Below, piece after piece: positions 1 through 7,654 of a stretch of 12,214 nt of DNA. Every line of letters begins with the position of its first letter. The stretch's first letter is position 1. The position numbers and the translations under genes were made by a program. The DNA is taken from the NCBI GenBank assembly GCA_023393655.1, contig JAEWKP010000296.1, forward strand, positions 1 through 12,214, in the 5' to 3' direction. The notes below the pieces were generated by a model. The model worked only from the letters and a program-made list of their open reading frames with translations. It did no database searches and was not told the origin of the DNA. This stretch comes from Pseudomonadota bacterium. GTDB lineage: Bacteria > Pseudomonadota > Alphaproteobacteria > Rhizobiales > Beijerinckiaceae.

Positions 1-1
1 C

Positions 2-541
2 GAGATCGTGCTGATCGTCGCCTCTGACGGACGGATCGTCGGCGCCACGCTCGGCAACGACGTCAACCTGCGCGATGTCGAGGGCCGCTCGGCCCTGCTG
101 CTCGGCAAGGCCAAGGACAACAATGCCGCCGCGGCGGTCGGCCCCTTCATCCGCCTGTTCGATGCCGGCTTCACGCTCGACCATGTCCGCCGGACGACGG
201 TGACGCTGACGGTCGAGGGACAGGACGGCTTCCGGCTGGAGGGCTCCTCCTCGATCGCGAAGATCAGCCGCGATCCCGCCGATCTCGCCGCGCAGATGAT
301 CGGCCCGCATCACCAATACCCGGACGGGGCGGCGCTCTATCTCGGCACCATGTTCGCGCCGATCAAGGATCGCGATGCGCCCGGCGGCGGCTTCACCCAT
401 AAATACGGGGACATCGTCACCATCGCCGCGCCCGAGCTCGGCAGCCTGGTCAACCGGATGAAGCGCACCGATGAATGCGCACCCTGGACCTATGGCGCCT
501 CGCATCTGATGCGTTACCTCGCCGGGCGCGGGCTGCTCTGA
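2..541 (+). CDS. Fumarylacetoacetate hydrolase family protein, AraD1-like (3' part only)
   Basis: The reading frame is open from base 2, so the start lies upstream and about 179 C-terminal residues are visible. The segment GNDVNLRDVEGRSALLLGKA near the window edge, followed by a KDNN...GPFIRLFD stretch, HQYPDGAALYLGTMFAP and GFTHKYGD, matches the catalytic beta-roll of the FAH superfamily. From memory it resembles the AraD1 branch, linked to 2-keto-3-deoxy sugar acids such as L-2-keto-3-deoxyarabonate in non-phosphorylative pentose breakdown. These are soluble, metal-dependent cytoplasmic enzymes of about 330 residues, so roughly half is present. The protein ends in RGLL, then TGA. The next gene begins 143 nt downstream and looks unrelated. 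FAH membership is close to certain. The AraD1 assignment and substrate are inference; other 2-keto acid hydratases or acylpyruvate hydrolases are possible. Confidence 0.85.
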   Translation, partial: EIVLIVASDGRIVGATLGNDVNLRDVEGRSALLLGKAKDNNAAAAVGPFIRLFDAGFTLDHVRRTTVTLTVEGQDGFRLEGSSSIAKISRDPADLAAQMIGPHHQYPDGAALYLGTMFAPIKDRDAPGGGFTHKYGDIVTIAAPELGSLVNRMKRTDECAPWTYGASHLMRYLAGRGLL

Positions 542-590
542 CCCGGCGCCGGAACGGGCGAACCGACAGCAGGGAAGCATCGGAACCGAG

Positions 591-617
591 GGTTCTTACC
601 GAAATTCGGCGAGAACC
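591..617. promoter_or_regulatory. 27-bp imperfect palindrome upstream of the membrane-protein gene
   Basis: GGTTCT-TA-CCGAA-A-TTCGG-CG-AGAACC is symmetric around base 604. The outer 6-bp arms (591-596 and 612-617) and inner 5-bp arms (599-603 and 605-609) are perfect. The only break is two positions on each side (TA against CG). It lies 50 nt after the upstream stop and 68 nt before the GTG at 685. No T-run follows, so it does not look like a simple intrinsic terminator. An operator for a dimeric regulator, or an RNA hairpin, would both fit. The role is inferred; the symmetry is directly visible. Confidence 0.5.
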
Positions 618-671
618 TGCCTTTCCGTCAGGCAGCTGGTAAGCTTTTTCTGCCACAGAGCGGGCTGGACC

Positions 672-677
672 AGGAGG
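672..677 (+). promoter_or_regulatory. Shine-Dalgarno AGGAGG supporting the GTG start at 685
   Basis: A full consensus AGGAGG lies 7 nt before GTG 685 and 13 nt before ATG 691. It is the main argument for the longer N-terminus of the membrane protein. The rival start, ATG 757, has only AAGGGAG (745-751) five bases upstream. Confidence 0.6.
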
Positions 678-684
678 GTTCGGC

Positions 685-2406
685 GTGGCGATGAGCGAAA
701 TCGGGAGAGAAAACTCCCCAATCGACGGCAAGGATTTCATCGGCAAGGGAGCAGCGATGCGCTTGGCCGGCTCGCCCCTCGCCTGGATCGTGGCTTTCGC
801 CGCATTGGCCGCCGCGGCACTGATCCTGCCGCTGCGCCTGCCGCTCGGGCCCAATGCCTGGGATACGGTGGTCTATCTCGACGCGATCCAGCGCATCGGC
901 CTCGGCCAGGTCCCGACCATCGATTTCTTCGCGCCGATCGGCCCACTCGGCTTCTATCTCGCCGCCGGGCTCGACGCCATCTTCCCCGATGCGCAGCCGA
1001 TGCTGCTGATCAACTGGGCGCTGCTGCCGATCATGCTGCCGGTGCTGGCCCTGCTCGCCGGCGAGGTTGCCCGGCGCTCCCGCCCGCAGGCGCTGGCGCT
1101 GGTGCTGCCCTTCCTGCTGTTCGCGGCGCTGCCGATCAACCTGCACGGGCTCTATCCGTCGCCCGGCTTCGACGGGTACGGCTTCTACAACCGCCATGTC
1201 GCCTTGCAGCTCTACCTGCTGATCGCGGCCCTGTTGTTCGTGCCGCGGCGCAGCTTGCAGATCACGCTCGTGGCCGTGCTGATGCTGACGCTGTTCCTGA
1301 CAAAGGTCACCGGCGCCGTCTCCGGCACGTTCCTCGTCGGCTATGCCACGCTGAGCGGCCGGATGCGCTTCCGCGATGCGCTCGTCGCCGCCGGGCTCGT
1401 CATCCTCGCACTGGGCGTGCTGGAACTCGCAACCGGGCTCAGCTCCGCCTACATCATCGATATCCTGACGCTGCTAGGCCTCAACACCGGCACGCTGCTG
1501 CCGCGCTTCCTGACCGTGGCTTCGGTCAAGTTCAATGTGATCGGCCCGTCGCTGATCCTGCTCGCCGTGCTCGCCTACGCCTCCTGGCGCGACGGTTTGC
1601 CGGCGACGCTGGCCGGTTGGCGGGCGCTGGCCGACGCCCCGATCGGCTGGTTCGCAGCAGGCCTGTTCGCGCTCGCCCTGTTCGAGACGCAGAATACCGG
1701 CTCGCTCGAATTCATCGGTCTGTGGCCGATCCTCCTGCCGCTCATCCTCGCCTGGTGGGAGCGGCGCAACGACCGGATGCGGCCGGTGGTCCTCGTACTG
1801 GCCCTCGCGGTCTCGCTGCCGAGCGCCGTCATCTGCATGGAGCGCGGGATGCGCGCGGTGATGGGCGGGGCGACCTATGTCGCGCTCGATGTGCCCGATC
1901 TCGGACCGCTCGGCCGGATCAGCGTGAAACCGGACATCGCCGCGCGCGCGGCCGCCATGCTCGATCACTACGCGACGCAGCCCGACGGCTATCGCGACCT
2001 GATCCGGCGCGACATCCTGCCCTCCTACACGCTCTATTCGGAGATCGACTACCAGGCGACCTGGATGCTTGAGATTCAGCAGGCGGTGACCGCGATCAAG
2101 GCTTGGGAGAGCGCCAACAAGCGCGAGCTCAACGGCTTCTTCACCTTCGATTTCGTCGATCCGCTGAACTATCTGCTGGAACGCACGCCGCCGCGCGTCG
2201 TGCCGGTCGGAGTCGATCCCGGCCGCAGCACGCCGGACCTGCAGCCGGGCACGATCGCGGCCCTCAGGCAGACCGACGCGATGCTGATGCCGAAATGCCC
2301 GGTGACGACGCCGCGCGAGATGATCCGCAGCCATTTCGCCGCCGCGCTCGAAGGGCGCGAGCGGATCGCGCTCGCGCCCTGCTGGGACATGTATCTGCGG
2401 AAGTGA
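685..2406 (+). CDS. Polytopic membrane protein, GT-C glycosyltransferase-like, function unknown
   Basis: The protein has 573 residues from GTG 685. About ten hydrophobic segments fill roughly residues 32-387 (for example 32-50, 107-130, 136-153, 191-224, 232-252, 284-302, 318-336, 343-359, 366-387). A more polar tail of about 185 residues follows, without membrane segments. After the first helix, WDTVVYLDAIQRIG...GQVPTIDFF..IGPLGFY (residues 59-91) resembles the first periplasmic loop of GT-C enzymes (PMT/ArnT/DUF2029 type), where an Asp binds the metal or polyprenyl-phosphate sugar; D60 and D80 are candidates. That would imply envelope glycan or lipid modification, but I do not recognise the family. 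The start is uncertain: ATG 757 would remove 24 residues encoded by codons (AGA, GGA, CCA, GCA) atypical for this DNA and place the first helix at the N-terminus. It converges on the ada-like gene with a 9-nt gap. Confidence 0.8.
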   Translation: MAMSEIGRENSPIDGKDFIGKGAAMRLAGSPLAWIVAFAALAAAALILPLRLPLGPNAWDTVVYLDAIQRIGLGQVPTIDFFAPIGPLGFYLAAGLDAIFPDAQPMLLINWALLPIMLPVLALLAGEVARRSRPQALALVLPFLLFAALPINLHGLYPSPGFDGYGFYNRHVALQLYLLIAALLFVPRRSLQITLVAVLMLTLFLTKVTGAVSGTFLVGYATLSGRMRFRDALVAAGLVILALGVLELATGLSSAYIIDILTLLGLNTGTLLPRFLTVASVKFNVIGPSLILLAVLAYASWRDGLPATLAGWRALADAPIGWFAAGLFALALFETQNTGSLEFIGLWPILLPLILAWWERRNDRMRPVVLVLALAVSLPSAVICMERGMRAVMGGATYVALDVPDLGPLGRISVKPDIAARAAAMLDHYATQPDGYRDLIRRDILPSYTLYSEIDYQATWMLEIQQAVTAIKAWESANKRELNGFFTFDFVDPLNYLLERTPPRVVPVGVDPGRSTPDLQPGTIAALRQTDAMLMPKCPVTTPREMIRSHFAAALEGRERIALAPCWDMYLRK

Positions 2407-2415
2407 CCGGCCGGG

Positions 2416-3393
2416 TCAGCCGGCCGCCGTCTGGCCGGCCTCCCAGCCGAGGATGGCGCGCTTGCGCGTCAGGCCCCAATGGTAGCCAGTCAGCGCGCCG
2501 GACTTGCCGATGACGCGGTGGCAGGGCACCACGAAGGAGATCGGGTTCTTGCCGACCGCCATCCCGACGGCCCGCGCCGCGCTGGGTTTGCCGATGTGGC
2601 TGGCGACTTCGCCATAGGTCGTGGCGCAGCCCACGGGAATCCGGAGCAGCGTCTCCCAGACCCGCACCTCGAAATCGGTGCCGATCAGGACGACACGCAA
2701 AGGCGTCTCCGCCGACCAGGCCTTGGGCTCGAAGATGCGGCCGGCATAGGGCGCCGTCAGCATCGGGTCGTAGTGGTAGTCGGCATGGGGCCAGCGCCGC
2801 ATCATGTCGGCCAACGCTTCGGCCCGCCCGCCGACGACCTTGCCGCCATCGGCGCTGTTCGACACCCAGCCGAGGCCAGCGAGGCCGCGCTCCGTGATCA
2901 CCACCAGCGCCTCGCCGAAGGGCGACGCGTGGAAACCGTAGGAGAGCTTCAGCCCCTCGCCGCCGGTCTTCCACTCGCCGGGCGACATCGCCTCATGCGT
3001 CACGAAGAGATCGTGCAGGCGGCCGGGGCCCGAGAGGCCGACCTCGAGCGCCGTGTCGAGAATGCTGGCCGAGGAGGACAGCAGCCCCTTGGCATGGTCG
3101 AGCGTGATCGCCTGCAGGAAAGCCTTCGGCGTCAGGCCGCACCAGCGGCGGAAGAGGTGATGGACATCGGTCGGGGTCGCGCCGGCGGCTTCGGCGATCG
3201 CCTCGATTGTCGGCTGCTCGCGCCAGTTATGGGTGATGAAGGAGAGGATGCGCCGGACGGTATCGTAGTCCGAGCCGGGAGCGACGGCCGGGAAATCGGC
3301 CTCGCTCGGCATCGCATCGGTGGCGCGCGCCAGCACCGCATTGGAGAAGCGCGTCGGGGTCATCGCCGTTTTCATCGGAGCATGAGCGTTCAT
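2416..3393 (-). CDS. ada: Bifunctional AraC-type regulator / O6-methylguanine-DNA methyltransferase lacking the Ada sensor domain
   Basis: This 325-residue protein repairs O6-alkylguanine by transferring the alkyl group to its own cysteine. Residues 44-142 form an AraC-type helix-turn-helix pair (TIEAIAEAAG...DVHHLFRRWCGLTPKAFL and ILDTALEVGLSGPGRLHDLF). About 150-235 match the N-terminal MGMT domain. About 240-322 hold the catalytic domain with RAVGMAVGKNPISFVVPCHRV; the acceptor is C291 in PCHRV. The Cys4 zinc domain of E. coli Ada, which senses methyl-phosphotriesters, is absent: the first 43 residues contain no cysteine. The start is ATG 3393, preceded by GCGAGG; an in-frame ATG at 3441 is less likely because it has no such site. 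Without the sensor, autoregulation by methylation cannot work as in E. coli, so the regulatory half may respond to C291 alkylation or be constitutive. This architecture is often annotated as Ada in alphaproteobacteria. It is divergent from the methyltransferase gene. Confidence 0.93.
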   Translation of the reverse strand: MNAHAPMKTAMTPTRFSNAVLARATDAMPSEADFPAVAPGSDYDTVRRILSFITHNWREQPTIEAIAEAAGATPTDVHHLFRRWCGLTPKAFLQAITLDHAKGLLSSSASILDTALEVGLSGPGRLHDLFVTHEAMSPGEWKTGGEGLKLSYGFHASPFGEALVVITERGLAGLGWVSNSADGGKVVGGRAEALADMMRRWPHADYHYDPMLTAPYAGRIFEPKAWSAETPLRVVLIGTDFEVRVWETLLRIPVGCATTYGEVASHIGKPSAARAVGMAVGKNPISFVVPCHRVIGKSGALTGYHWGLTRKRAILGWEAGQTAAG

Positions 3394-3400
3394 TGGAACC

Positions 3401-3423
3401 TCGCATCGTTCGTCATGATGCGA
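3401..3423. promoter_or_regulatory. Perfect 7-bp inverted repeat just upstream of the ada-like start
   Basis: TCGCATC (3401-3407) and GATGCGA (3417-3423) are perfect inverted arms with a 9-nt spacer. The dyad ends 7 nt before ATG 3393, abutting the ribosome binding site. On the minus strand a TAGATT hexamer (3423-3428), a possible -10, overlaps its far end by one base. If that -10 is real, the dyad covers the transcription start and would act as an operator, perhaps for the AraC domain encoded next to it. If transcription starts farther upstream, it would instead form a hairpin beside the Shine-Dalgarno. Confidence 0.45.
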
Positions 3424-3504
3424 ATCTAGGGTGCCCACCATGCCGTTCCCACCCGAAAGCTGGCAAGGGCGGGCTTGCGCAACGGCCCGGCGGGGCTTCT
3501 AACA

Positions 3505-4113
3505 ATGGCCATGACCTCGCCCGCCGATGCCGTCATCGATCTCTACCAGCGCCACGCCGCGACCTATGACGGCCTGCGCGGCAGGCTGCTGATGGAAGGC
3601 CCGTGGCTCGCGCGCTTCCGGGCCGTGCTCGCGCCCGATGCCACGATCCTCGATATCGGCTGCGGCACCGGTCAGCCGATCGCCCGCCATTTCATGGAGC
3701 AGGGCCATGCCGTCGCCGGCGTCGATTCCGCTACGGCGATGATCGCCTTGTGCCGATCGCGCTTTCCGCAGGGTGACTGGCATGTTGCCGACATGCGCAA
3801 GCTCGCGCTCGGCCGCCGCTTCGGCGGGCTGATCGCCTGGGACTCGTTCTTCCACCTGGCGCCGGAGGACCAGCGCGGCATGTTCAAGGTCTTCGCGAGC
3901 CATGCCGCGCCGGGCGCGGTCCTGATGTTCACCAGCGGCCCGGCGCATGGCGAGGCGATCGGCACGTTCGAGGGCGAGGCGCTCTATCATGGCAGCCTCG
4001 ATCCCGGAGAATACCGGGCCCTGCTGGCGGAGAGCGGCTTTTCCGTCGTCGACCATGTCGTCGAAGACCAAAGTTGCGGCGGCCATACGATCTGGCTCGC
4101 CCAGCATGGCTGA
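3505..4113 (+). CDS. Class I SAM-dependent methyltransferase, substrate unknown
   Basis: This 202-residue protein has a Rossmann methyltransferase core. Motif I is ILDIGCGTGQP (residues 48-58), followed by AVAGVDSATAMI with the acidic residue expected to bind the SAM ribose, then WHVADMRKLALGRRFGGLIAWDSFFHL for motifs II-III and a late GAVLMFTSGP strand. The N-terminus (DLYQRHAATYDGLRG) is typical of small-molecule methyltransferases of the Methyltransf_11/25 type. Nothing in it indicates the acceptor. ATG 3505 is chosen, with GGCGGGG about 9 nt upstream; ATG 3511 is nearly equivalent, and a TTG at 3475 would add ten residues in poor context. It is divergent from the ada-like gene across 111 nt, so the two could share control, but no functional link is shown. 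It converges on the DUF2244 gene with a 6-nt gap. Confidence 0.88.
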   Translation: MAMTSPADAVIDLYQRHAATYDGLRGRLLMEGPWLARFRAVLAPDATILDIGCGTGQPIARHFMEQGHAVAGVDSATAMIALCRSRFPQGDWHVADMRKLALGRRFGGLIAWDSFFHLAPEDQRGMFKVFASHAAPGAVLMFTSGPAHGEAIGTFEGEALYHGSLDPGEYRALLAESGFSVVDHVVEDQSCGGHTIWLAQHG

Positions 4114-4119
4114 AGCGCG

Positions 4120-4662
4120 TCAGGGCGCGTTGTAATCCGGCCCGCGGCGGGCGCTCGACAGGGCCGAGCCCAGCGCGTCGGCGAAGCCGGAACGCTCCTG
4201 CGGCGAGAGCGCGGAGGCGATCGCGACGCTCTGCCCGCGCGAGACCAGCGTCAGGGCGAGCAGGCCGTAATCCTCGTCCGTCCGGCGTTCGAGCCGGGTC
4301 CAGGCCGGATTGGAGCGCCAGACCGCCTCACGTCCGTGATGCGAGACCTTGCGCAGGAAGACTTCGAGTGGCGTCACCACGATGCGCTCGAAAGCGCGCG
4401 CATGCCGGAAATTGACGTGGAAGGCGACAAAGAGCGCGACGATGTCGAGCCCGAAGAAGCCCGCGACGGGCCAGGCGCCGAGCAGGACGAAGGGGATCGA
4501 GGAAATCACGCTGGCGAGGCAGACCAGCGTCATCACGATGCGGAAGCCGTTCTGGCCGAGCGAGCGATGCGGCGTGATCGTGGCATCGAAGACCGGCCGC
4601 TGCGACGCGTCCGCGATCTCGCTGCCAAAGCTATCACTGCCGGGGCTATTGCCGGGTGTCAT
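4120..4662 (-). CDS. DUF2244 domain-containing membrane protein
   Basis: This 180-residue protein matches the DUF2244 family as I recall it: about 30 variable residues, then FDATITPHRSLGQNGFRIVM, two adjacent membrane helices (about 41-60 and 63-84) split by a short GAWPV turn, then AFHVNFRHARAFERIVVTP and a soluble C-terminal part of about 95 residues. The biochemical function is unknown. It starts at ATG 4662, head to head with nth, with only 20 nt between the two start codons. No Shine-Dalgarno fits; a TATAAT on the minus strand lies six bases before the ATG, suggesting a leaderless transcript. DUF2244 next to nth is a recurrent alphaproteobacterial arrangement from memory, which suggests co-expression but not a repair role. 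Confidence 0.88.
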   Translation of the reverse strand: MTPGNSPGSDSFGSEIADASQRPVFDATITPHRSLGQNGFRIVMTLVCLASVISSIPFVLLGAWPVAGFFGLDIVALFVAFHVNFRHARAFERIVVTPLEVFLRKVSHHGREAVWRSNPAWTRLERRTDEDYGLLALTLVSRGQSVAIASALSPQERSGFADALGSALSSARRGPDYNAP

Positions 4663-4696
4663 GCGACGATTATAACGCCGTCATGGATCAGCGGAA
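4649..4696. promoter_or_regulatory. Symmetric bidirectional promoter, probably leaderless, for DUF2244 and nth
   Basis: The 20 nt between the divergent ATGs centre on TTATAA (4670-4675). On the plus strand TATAAC (4671-4676) is followed by 6 nt and ATG 4683. On the minus strand a perfect TATAAT (4674-4669) is followed by 6 nt and ATG 4662. Both starts therefore sit at the expected transcription start and are equidistant from the dyad centre. A -35-like TTGCCG (4649-4654) precedes the plus -10 with a 16-nt spacer. The minus equivalent at the same spacing, TTCCGC (4696-4691), is weak. There is no room for a Shine-Dalgarno on either side. Promoter activity is inferred. Confidence 0.6.
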
Positions 4697-5384
4697 CAGG
4701 CCCCCTCGCACGGCTGCGCCGGCAAAGCGCATCACGTTGCCGCGCGCGCGCAAGCCGACGGAGATCCGCGAAATCTTCAGCCGCTTCCAGGCCGCCAATC
4801 CCGAGCCCAAGGGCGAGTTGGATCATACCAACGCCTTCACGCTGCTGGTCGCCGTCGTGCTGTCCGCGCAGGCGACCGATGCCGGCGTCAACAAGGCCAC
4901 CCGCGCCCTCTTCGCCATCGCCGATACGCCGGAGAAGATGCTCGCGCTCGGTGAGGAGACGGTGCGCGAGCACGTCAAGACGATCGGGCTCTATCGCACC
5001 AAGGCGAAGAACGTGATCGCGCTCTGCGAGAAGCTGATCGCCGAATATGGCGGCGAGGTGCCGGCGACGCGCGAGGCGCTGGAGAGCCTGCCCGGCGTGG
5101 GCCGCAAGACCGCCAATGTCGTGCTCAACATCGCCTTCGGCGAGATCACCCATGCGGTCGACACCCATGTCTTCCGCATCGCCAACCGCCTGCGCATCGC
5201 GCCGGGCAGGAACGTGCTGCAGGTCGAGATCGGGCTGGAGAAGGCGGTGCCGCCCGAATACGGCCGGCACGCCCATCACTGGCTCATCCTGCACGGGCGC
5301 TATACCTGCAAGGCGCTGCGGCCCGAATGCGTCCGCTGCATCCAGAACGACCTCTGCGATTCCGCCGACAAGCGGATCGCCTGA
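4683..5384 (+). CDS. nth: Endonuclease III, base-excision repair DNA glycosylase/AP lyase
   Basis: Endonuclease III removes oxidised pyrimidines and cleaves the resulting abasic site. The 233-residue product has all family marks. The helix-hairpin-helix LPGVGRKTANVVL (136-148) carries the Schiff-base lysine K142. The catalytic aspartate is D160 in AVDTHVFR. The 4Fe-4S cluster ligands are C209, C216, C219 and C225 with the standard C-X6-C-X2-C-X5-C spacing. It is about 20 residues longer than the E. coli enzyme (211) because of a basic N-terminal tail (residues 1-25, rich in R, K and P). ATG 4683 is chosen; a GTG at 4656 would run into the DUF2244 start. No Shine-Dalgarno precedes it, in line with a leaderless message from the shared promoter. 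It converges on the nucleoside operon with only 3 nt between the stops. Confidence 0.97.
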   Translation: MDQRNRPPRTAAPAKRITLPRARKPTEIREIFSRFQAANPEPKGELDHTNAFTLLVAVVLSAQATDAGVNKATRALFAIADTPEKMLALGEETVREHVKTIGLYRTKAKNVIALCEKLIAEYGGEVPATREALESLPGVGRKTANVVLNIAFGEITHAVDTHVFRIANRLRIAPGRNVLQVEIGLEKAVPPEYGRHAHHWLILHGRYTCKALRPECVRCIQNDLCDSADKRIA

Positions 5385-5387
5385 GGC

Positions 5388-6328
5388 TCAGTAGCCCCGC
5401 GCCGGATCGACCAGGTTGAGCAATGGCTCGCCTGCCTCCAGCCGGCCGATCTGCTGGGCAACCGCCGTGGCTATCGCCTCCGGTTCCGACATCGCCGAAT
5501 TATGCGGCGTCACCGTCACGCCCGGATGGCTCCAGAGGGCGGAGTCCACAGGCAGCGGCTCGGTCTCGAAGACATCGAGCGTCGCGCCCTTGAGCGTGCC
5601 GGCGTCGAGCGCGGCAAGGATGTCATCCGCGACCTGCAAGCCGCCGCGCCCGGCATTGATCAGGAACGGCCCGCCGAGGCGCCCGTTCTGCGCGAGGCCC
5701 GAAAGCAGCGCGGCATTGATGATGCCGCGCGTATCCGGAGTCAGCGGCAGCAGGCTGACGAGGATATCGGTGCGGGCAAGAAAGGCCTTCATGCCGTCCT
5801 CGCCGGAGAAGGTCTGCAAGCCCTCGATGGTCTTGGGCGAACGGCTCCAGCCGGCGACGTCGAAACCGATGATCGCGAGCTTGCGGGCCGCGTCCTGACC
5901 GAGTTCGCCCAGCCCCATGACGCCGACGCGGACCGAGCGAGCGGCCGGCTGGTTGCGGTCGTCGTCCCAGATCGCCTCGCGCTGCTGGCGGTCGTAGCGG
6001 CGCTGCTGGCGCAGGTAGATCAGACAATGCAGGACGATATATTCGCTCATCCGCGTCGTCAGGTCCGGGTCGACGATGCGCGCGATCGGCGCCGCCGGGA
6101 GCTTGTCGTCGGCGAAGAGGAAATCGACGCCGGCGCCGAGCGAGAAGATCGCGGCGAGGTTGGGCAGGCCGGTCAGGCTGCCGGGCGGATGCTTCCAGCT
6201 CGCGACGTAATGCACGGCGCGACGGTCGAAGGGCTCGCCGAGGACGACGACGGGCATATCCGGCAGCAGCGCCTGGAAGCGCGCGCGCCAATCCTCGATA
6301 TGCCAGCCGGTCATGGCCAGAAGCAAAC

Positions 6329-6332
<4 letters not shown>
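5388..6332 (-). CDS. ghrA: Glyoxylate/hydroxypyruvate reductase A-like D-2-hydroxyacid dehydrogenase
   Basis: This 314-residue protein is the length of E. coli GhrA (312), which reduces glyoxylate and hydroxypyruvate with NADPH. The NAD(P)-binding core begins VRVGVMGLGELGQ (GxGxxG at 140-145) and continues to GWSRSPK (161-167), where the SRS following the second strand suits the 2'-phosphate of NADPH. The catalytic triad is R229 (INAGRGG), E256 (LDVFETEPLP) and H277 (TVTPHNSA). The N-terminal catalytic-domain segment AIFSLGAGVDFL (61-72) is also typical. It is the last gene of the nucleoside operon: its ATG overlaps the deoA stop as ATGA, implying translational coupling. Open frame continues upstream inside deoA, but only from ATG 6332 does it look like this family. 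The exact substrate is not readable; other 2-keto acids are possible. Confidence 0.9.

Positions 6333-7653
<1,321 letters not shown>

Positions 7654-7654
<1 letters not shown>

Noticed and set aside
1474..2334. 286-codon minus-strand frame inside the membrane-protein gene
   Set aside because: The plus-strand protein has coherent membrane segments, while the minus frame is His/Arg-rich and featureless.
2407..2423. Possible terminator CCGGC...GCCGG between the convergent membrane-protein and ada-like genes
   Set aside because: Only a 5-bp stem, no T-run on either strand, and GGCCGG-type words are frequent in this GC-rich DNA.
3394..3441. ATG 3441 as start of the ada-like gene
   Set aside because: It adds 16 residues with no family similarity. 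ATG 3393 has a GCGAGG site and the intervening DNA contains the dyad.
4656..4682. Upstream GTG start for nth (adds nine residues)
   Set aside because: It would overlap the DUF2244 start, has no ribosome site, and the symmetric -10 elements place the transcript start at about 4683.
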